This document shows, one piece after another, positions 44,101 to 52,490 of a DNA stretch of 64,000 nucleotides; within the stretch, counting starts at the first letter, position 1, and the number at the start of each line of letters is the position of its first letter. Below the pieces are notes generated by a model that did no database searches, was not told the origin of the DNA, and saw nothing but the letters and a program-made list of their open reading frames with translations. The translations under genes and the position numbers were made by a program. The stretch comes from Hydrogenivirga caldilitoris (lineage in GTDB: Bacteria > Aquificota > Aquificia > Aquificales > Aquificaceae). The stretch covers positions 992,001 through 1,056,000 of the forward strand of contig NZ_RCCJ01000001.1 in NCBI RefSeq assembly GCF_003664005.1, in the 5' to 3' direction.

Positions 44101-44643
44101 ATGGAGGGAAGGAGCCTTCTGTACTGCAAGTGGGCTATACAGATAGTGTTAAATCTGATAGAGGGACAGAAAAGGCCCTCAGAGTTACAGAGAGCTATAG
44201 AGGGTATAAGGGAAAGGGTACTTTACGATAGGCTCTCAAAGCTGCTTAAGGGAGGACTTCTGGGAAAGTGGACAAACAACGGTTACCCAAAGGAATCTTA
44301 CTATTACCTCAAGAATCCTGAAGAGTTCAGGGTTCTTGCCAACTGGCTGTCTTCGGTGGAACTCTCTGTTGAAGGCCTGGTAAAGCTCTTCTCCTGTAAG
44401 TGGACTCTCAGGTTAATGGAGAACCTATCTGAGTTCAAGAGCCCTTCGGAGCTTAAGAGAACCCTCACAGGCATATCGGACAAGGTGCTTCAGGAAAGGC
44501 TGAAAAAACTTGAGCAGATGAACCTAATCCACAGAGAAGTGCTACCTTCAAAACCCCCAAGGGTAGTTTACTCTTTGAATGAAAGGGGAAGGGGTGTGCT
44601 CCCTGTACTGCTCAAAATGGAAACCTTCCTTCTGAAAGATTGA
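44101..44643 (+). CDS. Tandem HxlR-type winged-helix regulator
   Basis: 180 residues formed by two HxlR-like winged helices in one chain. Repeat 1 (about 7-90) has YCKWAIQIVLNLIEGQKRPS, IRERVLYDRLSKLLKGGLL and YYYLKN. Repeat 2 (about 95-178) has SCKWTLRLMENLSEFKSPSE, ISDKVLQERLKKLEQMNLI and VVYSLNERGRGVLPVL. HxlR proteins normally act as dimers of one domain with a redox-sensitive Cys near the start. Here both halves keep Cys-Lys-Trp, so the chain may be a pre-made dimer. It runs tail-to-tail with cytochrome P460, with no gap. Confidence 0.82.
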   Translation: MEGRSLLYCKWAIQIVLNLIEGQKRPSELQRAIEGIRERVLYDRLSKLLKGGLLGKWTNNGYPKESYYYLKNPEEFRVLANWLSSVELSVEGLVKLFSCKWTLRLMENLSEFKSPSELKRTLTGISDKVLQERLKKLEQMNLIHREVLPSKPPRVVYSLNERGRGVLPVLLKMETFLLKD

Positions 44644-45135
44644 TCACTCCGTCCATACGGAGAAAACAAAGTCCTTATCTCTCACCTGTGTATGGCAGGA
44701 ATGGCAGTCAGCAGCCATATTTTTTACCAGAGAGGCGCCCTTTCCGTCGTAGGCGAAGTAACCCCACCCGTCTGTATCCTTGTACTTCCTGCCGTCTTTT
44801 ACCATAAAGGCGACTATCCTCTTAGCACCTTCAACGTAAGCGGTATTGTTGTCAACAGGTTTGTGCTCATAGAAGGTTATAGCTATAACAGTTCCATCTG
44901 GAAACTTTCTTTTGTTTGTCTTCTTTATGGTGCTTAGACCTTTATCGTTCACGTATACGTGGTGTATTCCCGAAAAGGGGTTGTACAGGGGATGCCTTTC
45001 ATCAAAAATGACCATGCTCTTAACATGGTTCCAGCTCCTGTACTGCTCAGGAGAAACTTTAAAGGTCTTTTCTCCAGCAAGTAGGAAAGAGAGAGCTCCG
45101 AGCGCTGCGATTCCAAGAATTGTGTACCTCTTCAT
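44644..45135 (-). CDS. Cytochrome P460-family haem protein
   Basis: 163 residues with a signal peptide (ILGIAALGALSFLLAG). The P460 fold pattern is FPDGTVIAITFYE, AFMVKDGRKYKDTDGWGYF and, near the end, the haem c site CHSCH. Cytochrome P460 oxidises hydroxylamine, often with NO, to N2O or nitrite. In this class the cross-linking Lys may be absent, giving a plain c' beta cytochrome that binds NO. Ribosome site AGGAGGTG is strong. It fits the nitrogen-oxide theme of the window. Confidence 0.85.
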   Translation of the reverse strand: MKRYTILGIAALGALSFLLAGEKTFKVSPEQYRSWNHVKSMVIFDERHPLYNPFSGIHHVYVNDKGLSTIKKTNKRKFPDGTVIAITFYEHKPVDNNTAYVEGAKRIVAFMVKDGRKYKDTDGWGYFAYDGKGASLVKNMAADCHSCHTQVRDKDFVFSVWTE

Positions 45136-45168
45136 GACCCACCTCCTGGGCTTTAATTTCTTAAGTTG

Positions 45169-45182
45169 TTGATAAATGTCAA
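45169..45182 (+). promoter_or_regulatory. CRP/FNR-like box between cytochrome P460 and lipA
   Basis: TTGAT-AAAT-GTCAA differs from the consensus TTGAT-N4-ATCAA by one base. It lies about 40 bases before the P460 start codon and 60 before lipA. Regulation of P460 by the same sensor as nirS is plausible. Confidence 0.45.
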
Positions 45183-45220
45183 TTTCTGATATTCAGGTTC
45201 GTTACTTACCACTTTTTCAG

Positions 45221-45226
45221 TATATT
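45221..45226 (+). promoter_or_regulatory. -10 box directly before lipA
   Basis: TATATT ends eight bases before ATG 45235 with only pyrimidine-rich sequence between, so no ribosome site. A leaderless transcript is likely. Confidence 0.4.
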
Positions 45227-45234
45227 CTTTACCT

Positions 45235-46071
45235 ATGAAACCTGTTATAGAGCTTTCAAAGGTGAACGAGGTTAAAAAGCTACTTAGACGAACCAAGCTC
45301 AACACTGTATGCGAAGAGTCCAGGTGTCCAAACATATCCGAATGCTTTTGGAACAGGACCGCAACCTTTATGATTCTTGGAGACAGGTGTACTAGAGGTT
45401 GTACCTTCTGCAACGTAAAGAGGAAATACCCACAACCTGTTGATCCTGAAGAACCTTACAGACTCCTTGATGCGGTCAGGAAACTTGACCTTAAGTACGT
45501 CGTGATAACCTCAGTTACCAGGGATGACTTACCTGATGGGGGAGCTTCCCACTTCGCAGAGTGCATAAGAGTTCTGAAGGAAAACGTACCTGACGTGAAA
45601 GTAGAGGTTCTGGTGCCCGACTTCAGAGGAAGGAGGGAGGCTCTTGAAAGGGTTCTCCGTGAGGGTCCTGATGTGCTCAACCATAACATAGAAACAGTAA
45701 AGAGGCTTTACCCAAAGGTGAGGATAGGCTCAAGCTATGAACGGAGCTTGAACCTTTTAAAGGTAAGCAAGGAGGTAGCTCCCCATATACCTACCAAATC
45801 TGCCCTGATAGTTGGCTTTGGGGAGACGATGGAGGAGGTATTGGAAGCGATGGCCGACTTGAGGAGTGTAAATTGCGATTTCCTTACAGTCGGTCAGTAC
45901 TTTGCCCCTTCCCTAAAACACTATCCCGTTATAAAGTTTTACTCCCGCGAGGAATTTTCCCTCTTGGAGAGGGAAGCTTACTCTTTAGGTTTCAAGTTCG
46001 TTGCCTGCGGTCCTGAAGTCAGGAGTTCTTACAGAGCCTTTGAAGGTTGGCTTGCCTCTCAGAGGTCTTGA
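45235..46071 (+). CDS. lipA: Lipoyl synthase
   Basis: 278 residues. Two Cys triads are visible: CEESRCPNISEC for the auxiliary cluster, and CTRGCTFCNV for the radical SAM cluster. The final RSSYRAFE motif is also present. It inserts two sulfur atoms into octanoyl chains of 2-oxoacid dehydrogenase or glycine-cleavage proteins. Its end overlaps carB on the other strand by 13 bases. Confidence 0.96.
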   Translation: MKPVIELSKVNEVKKLLRRTKLNTVCEESRCPNISECFWNRTATFMILGDRCTRGCTFCNVKRKYPQPVDPEEPYRLLDAVRKLDLKYVVITSVTRDDLPDGGASHFAECIRVLKENVPDVKVEVLVPDFRGRREALERVLREGPDVLNHNIETVKRLYPKVRIGSSYERSLNLLKVSKEVAPHIPTKSALIVGFGETMEEVLEAMADLRSVNCDFLTVGQYFAPSLKHYPVIKFYSREEFSLLEREAYSLGFKFVACGPEVRSSYRAFEGWLASQRS

Positions 46072-47663
46072 AGGGCGTATATCCTTAAACTTTCACCTTT
46101 CTCCTTTAATCTCCTATAACTTCTTATCCCCGCAAGTATGGCGTATCCACCTCTGACAGTGGTTGTGTAGGGAATTCCGTACTGAATAGCTGCCCGTCTT
46201 ATAAAGTAGGCATCACTTACCTCACGCCTCCCTGAAGGCGTGTTTATAACAAGGTGTATCTGTCCGTTGGTCATGAGGTCAACTACGTGAGGTCTCCCTT
46301 CCGACAACTTCAATACGTGCTCCGAATCCACACCTCTCTCTTTGAAGAACCTGTGGGTCCCCGTGGTTGCATATACCTTGAACCCCAGCTCAATAAAACC
46401 CTGCGCCAATTCAAGAACTTTGTCTTTATCCCTGTCGGCAACGCTTATGAATACGTTGCCATTCTCCGGAAGTCTGCTACCCGCAGCGAGCTGGGCTTTG
46501 TAAAAGGCAAGACCAAAGTCTTCGTCTATACCCATAACTTCTCCGGTGCTTTTCATCTCTGGACCGAGGAGCGGGTCTACCTCAGGAAACCTGTTCCATG
46601 GAAAAACAACTTCCTTTACGGTGTAAAGCTTTCTATCTCTTTCCACAAAGTCTGATGCCACGTGGGTTCTCTCATTCTCAATCAACTCAAAAACCTGAGG
46701 GACAAGCTCCCTTAACTTCTTACCTAGGGAGACCTTTGCCGCAATTTTCGCAAGGGGGTAGCCTATAGTTTTGCTAACAAAGGGGACCGTCCGGGAAGCC
46801 CTCGGATTAACTTCCAGAACGTAAATATCCTTACCATAAACCGCAAACTGCAGGTTTATAAGTCCTCTGACTTCCAGAGCTTTAGCTATCTCCTTTGATT
46901 GCCTCTTGACTTCCTCAATTATGTCCTCTTCCAGGGTATATGGGGGTATTGAAGCGGCGCTGTCCCCTGAGTGAACTCCGGCCTCCTCTATGTGTTCCAT
47001 CACGGCTCCTATGAGGACATCTCTCCCGTCTGCCACCGCATCCACATCAAGCTCAACACTATCGCTCAAATACTTATCTATGAGTATGGGTCTTTCATAA
47101 CTCACACTTACGGCCTCTTCCAGATAATCAAGTAAATCCTCATCTCCATAGACTATCCTCATCGCTCTACCACCAAGCACATAGGACGGTCTAACAAGGA
47201 CAGGATAGCCTATCCTGTTTGCTACCTCCAAAGCCTCCTCTTTACTCTTTGCTGTTCCGCTCTCGGGTTGTTTCAAGCCAAGGTCAATTATCAATCTTCT
47301 GAAAAGCTCTCTGTCCTCAGCCCTATCTATACTCTCGGGAGAAGTTCCCAGTATACTTATCCCTTCTTTCTGTAAAGGGAGAGCGAGCTTTAAGGGTGTC
47401 TGACCTCCAAACTGGAGGATAACTCCGTCAGGCTTTTCCCTTTCTATTATCGCAAGGACGTGTTCAAGGACTATCGGTTCAAAGTAGAGCTTATCTGCGG
47501 TGTCGTAGTCGGTAGAAACGGTCTCTGGGTTACAGTTTACCATTATGGCTTCATAACCTTCCTCTTGGACCGCAAAGACGGCATGGACGCAAGCGTAATC
47601 AAATTCTATTCCCTGTCCTATTCTGTTGGGACCGCTTCCGAGGATGAGAACCTTTCCTCTCAT
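46059..47663 (-). CDS. carB: Carbamoyl-phosphate synthase large chain, C-terminal half only
   Basis: 534 residues, half the usual 1,070. The start MRGKVLILGSGPNRIGQGIE and NCNPETVSTDYDTADKLYFEP correspond to the second synthetase unit. The C-terminal MGS-like allosteric domain is complete (FISVADRDKDKV, YATTGTHRFF, VVDLMTNGQIHLVINTP). The first half must be encoded elsewhere. The same split is known in Aquifex aeolicus. The split is clean, with a proper start codon, and is not a frameshift. No obvious ribosome site is close to ATG 47663. Confidence 0.93.
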   Translation of the reverse strand: MRGKVLILGSGPNRIGQGIEFDYACVHAVFAVQEEGYEAIMVNCNPETVSTDYDTADKLYFEPIVLEHVLAIIEREKPDGVILQFGGQTPLKLALPLQKEGISILGTSPESIDRAEDRELFRRLIIDLGLKQPESGTAKSKEEALEVANRIGYPVLVRPSYVLGGRAMRIVYGDEDLLDYLEEAVSVSYERPILIDKYLSDSVELDVDAVADGRDVLIGAVMEHIEEAGVHSGDSAASIPPYTLEEDIIEEVKRQSKEIAKALEVRGLINLQFAVYGKDIYVLEVNPRASRTVPFVSKTIGYPLAKIAAKVSLGKKLRELVPQVFELIENERTHVASDFVERDRKLYTVKEVVFPWNRFPEVDPLLGPEMKSTGEVMGIDEDFGLAFYKAQLAAGSRLPENGNVFISVADRDKDKVLELAQGFIELGFKVYATTGTHRFFKERGVDSEHVLKLSEGRPHVVDLMTNGQIHLVINTPSGRREVSDAYFIRRAAIQYGIPYTTTVRGGYAILAGIRSYRRLKEKGESLRIYALQDL

Positions 47664-47690
47664 TAAAGAACTTATTTTAAACTGAAAAGG

Positions 47691-48338
47691 GTGTTGGGGA
47701 GATTATTCTCTCTTTTGGGTCTTAGCGAAGATAGCTGTCTTATATGCGGTGGGGAAATCGCCCACTTAGAGCAAGGCTACGTATGTGAAGGATGTCTCAT
47801 GGAGATAAAACCATACCACCCCTTTAATTATGAGAAGCTTGGGCTAATATCCCGGTACAGGGTGTACGGGAGGTATGAAAGCACTCTGGCTGAGGTTATA
47901 AGGCTTATAAAGTTCAGAAGTGTTAAGCCCCTTGCCTACACCCTCGGAGAAAGGATATCGGGACACCTGGGAGATTTCTTGGAAGAAGCTAAACCAGATA
48001 TACTTACTTACGTTCCCGTTCACAGCTGGAGACTCTGGAGCAGAGGATTTGACCACAACAGGGTACTCCTTGAGGGTGCTGGTGTTAAGTATGATAGTCT
48101 CTTGCTTAGGAGGAAGCATTCAAAACCCTTAGCCTACTACGAAAGGGAGAAACGTTTTGTTACCGTCAAGGATGCTTTCGGTGTAAGGAAGGAGTTGGCA
48201 GACAGGGTTGAGGGAAAGAAGATACTGGTTTTTGATGATGTGCTCACCACCGGTGCGACAAGCACAACTATTTGTGAGCTACTGCTCTCTCTCGGCGCGG
48301 AAGATGTGTTCTTCTATTTCCTGGCTAAGGAGGGGTAA
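47691..48338 (+). CDS. ComF-family phosphoribosyltransferase-like protein
   Basis: 215 residues from GTG 47691. An N-terminal zinc knuckle (CLICGGEI with CEGCL) precedes the PRTase domain: YVPVHSWRLWSRGFDHN, RRKHSKPLAYYEREKR and the PRPP loop VFDDVLTTGATST. ComF proteins take part in DNA uptake in competent bacteria. It begins an operon with a tiny membrane protein and ubiB. Confidence 0.88.
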   Translation: MLGRLFSLLGLSEDSCLICGGEIAHLEQGYVCEGCLMEIKPYHPFNYEKLGLISRYRVYGRYESTLAEVIRLIKFRSVKPLAYTLGERISGHLGDFLEEAKPDILTYVPVHSWRLWSRGFDHNRVLLEGAGVKYDSLLLRRKHSKPLAYYEREKRFVTVKDAFGVRKELADRVEGKKILVFDDVLTTGATSTTICELLLSLGAEDVFFYFLAKEG

Positions 48339-48359
48339 ATTAAAGTAAGGAGGTAAATT

Positions 48360-48503
48360 ATGGGTCTCATGGACAGGGATTATTACAGAGAAAAGAAGAA
48401 AAACTCAGACGGGGGAAATCTAATTGAAAAGCTGAAGAGTAACCCCCTGATTGTTATAGCGCTTATAGCAGTCCTATTAATATTGCTTAGTGTTTTACTA
48501 TGA
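48360..48503 (+). CDS. 47-residue single-helix membrane protein
   Basis: A strong AAGGAGGT site precedes ATG 48360. A hydrophilic N-terminal half (MGLMDRDYYREKKKNSDGGN) is followed by one helix of hydrophobic residues (PLIVIALIAVLLILLSVLL). It ends with an ATGA overlap with ubiB. The good signal and the overlap argue for a real gene. The function is unknown. Confidence 0.65.
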   Translation: MGLMDRDYYREKKKNSDGGNLIEKLKSNPLIVIALIAVLLILLSVLL

Positions 48504-50158
48504 TACCTGGTACAAGAAACGTAAAGAGAAAGGCTCAGATAGCTAAGGTTCTCGCAAAACACGGATTCGGTTTTTTAGTTGAAAAGCTAGGGTTGGGAAG
48601 GTTCGTCCCCTTCCACTGGGGCATACTCGGACATCCGAAGAGGAAGGAGAGATACTCTGCCCCGGAGCACCTAAGGATGGCTTTTGAGGAGCTCGGACCC
48701 ACCTTCATAAAACTCGGCCAGATACTCAGCACCAGACCAGACCTCGTCCCTGCCGAATACATTGAGGAACTCTCAAAACTCCAAGACAGAATCCCTCCCT
48801 GTGACCCGGACAAGATAGTCTCCGTCATAGAAGAGGAGTTAGGTAAACCCGTGGGAGAACTGTTCCTTGAATTTGATAGGGAGCCTATAGCTTCAGCCTC
48901 AATAGGACAGGTACACAGAGCCGTTTTGAGAAGTGGTGACAGGGTGGTGATAAAGGTCCAAAAGCCCGGTGTAGAAAAGCAGATAAAGCAAGACCTTGAG
49001 ATACTTGAGGAGTTACTGAATACGCTGGTTCAACACTGGGAGTTGGCAAGGCAGTGGGATATAGAGGGCTTCTTTGAGGAATTCGCTTATATCCTTAAGA
49101 ACGAGTTGGACTACGAGAGAGAGGGCAGGAACGCGGAGACCTTCCGTAAGAACTTCCTCAAGGACAGAAATGTCTACATACCGAAGGTTTACTGGGAGTA
49201 TACGACAGCTAAGGTACTTGTCCTAGAAGAGCTTGAGGGTGCAAAGTTTACAGAGCTGGAAAAGATAAGGAATCTTGGGTACGACCCGAAAAAACTTGCC
49301 TATGAAGGCGCCCAAGTTTACATGAATATGTTCCTTCGTGACGGTTTTTTCCATGGTGACCCCCACCCCGGAAACTTCTTCATACTGAAGGATGGGAGGA
49401 TAGGACTTGTTGACTTTGGTATGGTGGGAACTCTTGATGACAGAATGAGGGTAAATCTAATACAGCTTATTTATGGCATAACTAAGGGAGACATGGTTCT
49501 TGTTATGGATGCCCTCTACGACCTTGGGGTCAGGGGTGAGACCAAGAAGGAAGTGCTTTTAAGGAGAGAGCTTGAGGTTCTGTTCTCCTATTACTTCCTT
49601 AAACCGATAGGGGAAATCAAGCTTTCCAAGGTAGTTAACGAGCTATTCAGATTGACTTACCGTTACAGGATAAATCTGCCTTCAGACCTGTTTCTTCTCC
49701 TCAAAACCATAGGAATGGGAGAGGGATTACTGATGAGGCTTGACCCTGATTTCAGAATGATAAATGCTATAGGTCCATACGTTTCCAGGAGCAGAAGGCT
49801 TCTGTTCTCACCAAAATTCCTCGCCCGTCAAACGGAAAGGAACCTTACTGTTGTGTCCAAGATGCTTATGGAGTCTCCAGAGAGGCTCAAGAGGTTGACC
49901 TCCATGCTTGAGAGTGGAAAGCTGGAGTTCTCTATAAAGTATGAAGGGGAAAAAAGGCTGGTTGGAGACCTCAGGAAGGATATTAACAGGCTAACCCTTA
50001 GCATGTTAACCCTCGGTTTCATGGTATCAATGGCTCTCATAATATCCGCCTACAAGCCGGGTTTTTTTAAAGTAGAGCATTTCCTGCTGATGAGCGGTGC
50101 AATAGTAGTTGCCTTTTTTGGTGGACTTATGTTCAAAATATTCAGGGAAGGAACATAA
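48500..50158 (+). CDS. ubiB: UbiB/ABC1-type atypical kinase
   Basis: 552 residues. The ABC1 signature FIKLGQILSTRPDLVP gives the KxGQ motif, and ASIGQVHRAVL is present. The kinase-like motifs VVIKVQKPGVEK, FHGDPHPGNFFIL and VDFGMVG are visible, and two hydrophobic helices end the protein. UbiB proteins support isoprenoid quinone synthesis through ATPase activity. In a menaquinone or methionaquinone-type organism it would act on another quinone. It is followed by the Lon-like gene after four bases. Confidence 0.92.
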   Translation: MIPGTRNVKRKAQIAKVLAKHGFGFLVEKLGLGRFVPFHWGILGHPKRKERYSAPEHLRMAFEELGPTFIKLGQILSTRPDLVPAEYIEELSKLQDRIPPCDPDKIVSVIEEELGKPVGELFLEFDREPIASASIGQVHRAVLRSGDRVVIKVQKPGVEKQIKQDLEILEELLNTLVQHWELARQWDIEGFFEEFAYILKNELDYEREGRNAETFRKNFLKDRNVYIPKVYWEYTTAKVLVLEELEGAKFTELEKIRNLGYDPKKLAYEGAQVYMNMFLRDGFFHGDPHPGNFFILKDGRIGLVDFGMVGTLDDRMRVNLIQLIYGITKGDMVLVMDALYDLGVRGETKKEVLLRRELEVLFSYYFLKPIGEIKLSKVVNELFRLTYRYRINLPSDLFLLLKTIGMGEGLLMRLDPDFRMINAIGPYVSRSRRLLFSPKFLARQTERNLTVVSKMLMESPERLKRLTSMLESGKLEFSIKYEGEKRLVGDLRKDINRLTLSMLTLGFMVSMALIISAYKPGFFKVEHFLLMSGAIVVAFFGGLMFKIFREGT

Positions 50159-50162
50159 CGTA

Positions 50163-52490
50163 ATGAGTATAAGAGAGATAAAGGCGGCCGAAGTTAGACT
50201 GAGCTTTGATGTAAAGGTTGGGACTGCAGGACTAAAACCTCTGGCTGTGTTTCCATCTCAACCCAGGGTAGATAACTCCTTTGAGCTGGCTTTGAGAACG
50301 GAGAAGGAAGGCTACAACGTCTACGTTTCAGGTCCCGAGAGTATAGGCAGGACAACTTACACTCTCAGAAAGTTAAAGGAGAGGGCTAAAGAAAAACCTA
50401 CCCCAGAAGATATATGTTATTTCCACGATTTTGAGGAGCCTCTAAAACCCAAGTATCTGCTCCTTCCCAGTGGACTGGGTAAAGAGCTCAGAAGGGATAT
50501 TGACTGGGTGATAGAAAACCTAAAGGAAGAATCCCACAAGATGTTTGAGAGCAAAGAATTTGAAGAGGAAAGGGAAAGAAGGATAAAGGAGATAGAGGAA
50601 GAAAAGGAGAAGATAATCTCAGAGATGAGCGAAGAAGCAAGAAAGCACAATCTCACCGTTTTTCTCACTCCAACGGGGATAAGCCTGCTTCCACTTGTCC
50701 ACGGCAGGGTTGTATCGGAAGCAGAACTTGTCCAGAACCCCCTCTTAAAAAGCAGGTATGAAAAGAGTCTGGAAGAATTCGGTGAGAAATTCAGGGATTA
50801 CATCAGAAGCTTGAGAGAGCTTGACTATAGGCTTGCCTATGAGATCAAAGATTTGAGAGAGAAGACAGCAGAATTTCTTGTGGATAGCCTACTGTACAGG
50901 CTTGAGGAAAAGTATAGGGGAAACGAGAACGTTCTTAATTTCTTGAAGAATCTCAGGAAAAACCTGATTAAGAATATTCAGTTCTTCGTTGAGTGGAAGT
51001 TTGTGGAAGATAACGTCCCCCTAAGAAGACTCACCGAGAGCAACATAAACCTCTTCAGGCTGAACGTTATAGCCGATAACTCTTCACTGGAGGGGGCTCC
51101 CGTTGTTCATGAGGAGATGCCCTCCTTCAAAAGCCTCTTTGGATACATATCCTACAGAGCCGAAATGGGTATACTTTACGCAGACCATAGCAGTATTGTG
51201 GCTGGCAGCCTTCACAGAGCAAGGGGAGGGTACCTCGTACTCAGAGCACGGGACGTTTTGGAAAACCCTTTACTATGGGAGAGCCTCAAAAGGGTTCTCC
51301 TCCACAAGAGGATATACCTGGGTGGTATTCCTGTGAGCGACCTGTTTCCCCTTTCAGTGGGAATAGACCCGCAACCTGTCCCCTTTGAAGGGAAAGTATT
51401 CCTGATAGGAGATTACCTGACTTTCCACATCCTCTCCCTCTTTGACCCAGAATTCAATAGGCTGTTTAAGGTAAAGGCTGAGTTTGACCCTACGGTCAAT
51501 CTCACAGAGGGAATTGTAAAAGACTTTCCCAGAATTCTTAAGAAGATAGTGGAGGAAGAGGGACTAAAAGATTTAACTCCCGAAGCGGTTGAAGAGGTTC
51601 TAAGGTACGCGGTGATTAGGGCAGGGAGCAGGAAGAAGATAAACGTGGTCTTTGGTTACATAACCGATTTACTCCGGGAAGCCGATACCTATTCCAAGGA
51701 AAAGGAAATCACGAGGCAGGATGTTAAAAGAGCTGTGAAGGACAAAATTTTCAGGTCAAACCTGATAGAGGAAAAGGTAAAGGAGATGATACTTGAAGGA
51801 AAGATAATAATTGACATAACTGGTAGTAAAGTGGCTCAGGTGAACGGTATAAGCGTATATGACCTGGGGGATTTGAGCTTCGGAAAGCCAACGAGGATAA
51901 CAGCTTCCGCCTACGCAGGGGAGAAGGGGATAATTGACATTGAGCGGGAAGCAGACCTAAGCGGACCTATACATAACAAGGGTGTTATGATACTTACGGG
52001 TTATCTTGGAAACAGGTATGGGAAAAGGGTTCCGCTGTCTCTCTCCTGCAGTATAGCTTTTGAACAGTCTTACGATGAAGTAGAAGGGGATAGTGCCTCC
52101 GTTGCCGAATTACTTGTAGTCCTGTCCGCTATATCGGAAATACCTTTAAAACAGGGGCTTGCCGTTACAGGCTCCTTAGACCAGCTGGGGAACGTCCAAC
52201 CCGTTGGAGGTATAAAGGAAAAAGTGGAGGGTTTCTGGAAAGTGTGCAAGCTTGAGGGTCTATCTGGAGAACAAGGTGTTGTTATACCGTCAAGAAACGT
52301 AGACAACCTAACCCTTGATGACGAGCTGATAGAGGACCTTGAAAAGGGAAGGTTTCACATATATGCCGTTGATACTGTTGATGATGCTATAGAACTATTG
52401 ACCGGAGTGAAGGCTGTTAGGTTTCATCAGATGGTTCTTTCAAAGTTAAGGAAGTTTGCCAGAATGGCAGAACTCAGGAAGAGGAGGTAA
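50163..52490 (+). CDS. Lon-related protease (LonB/COG1067 type)
   Basis: 775 residues from ATG 50163. A Walker A-like loop (GPESIGRTTYT, with Arg in place of Lys) lies near residue 57, followed by a coiled-coil insertion (EEERERRIKEIEEEKEKI). The C-terminal Lon protease domain has the catalytic Ser in EGDSASVAELLVVLSA and the Lys in VQPVGGIKEKVEGF. The R-for-K change is common in this branch of the family. It runs tail-to-tail with murC (17-base overlap). Confidence 0.9.
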   Translation: MSIREIKAAEVRLSFDVKVGTAGLKPLAVFPSQPRVDNSFELALRTEKEGYNVYVSGPESIGRTTYTLRKLKERAKEKPTPEDICYFHDFEEPLKPKYLLLPSGLGKELRRDIDWVIENLKEESHKMFESKEFEEERERRIKEIEEEKEKIISEMSEEARKHNLTVFLTPTGISLLPLVHGRVVSEAELVQNPLLKSRYEKSLEEFGEKFRDYIRSLRELDYRLAYEIKDLREKTAEFLVDSLLYRLEEKYRGNENVLNFLKNLRKNLIKNIQFFVEWKFVEDNVPLRRLTESNINLFRLNVIADNSSLEGAPVVHEEMPSFKSLFGYISYRAEMGILYADHSSIVAGSLHRARGGYLVLRARDVLENPLLWESLKRVLLHKRIYLGGIPVSDLFPLSVGIDPQPVPFEGKVFLIGDYLTFHILSLFDPEFNRLFKVKAEFDPTVNLTEGIVKDFPRILKKIVEEEGLKDLTPEAVEEVLRYAVIRAGSRKKINVVFGYITDLLREADTYSKEKEITRQDVKRAVKDKIFRSNLIEEKVKEMILEGKIIIDITGSKVAQVNGISVYDLGDLSFGKPTRITASAYAGEKGIIDIEREADLSGPIHNKGVMILTGYLGNRYGKRVPLSLSCSIAFEQSYDEVEGDSASVAELLVVLSAISEIPLKQGLAVTGSLDQLGNVQPVGGIKEKVEGFWKVCKLEGLSGEQGVVIPSRNVDNLTLDDELIEDLEKGRFHIYAVDTVDDAIELLTGVKAVRFHQMVLSKLRKFARMAELRKRR

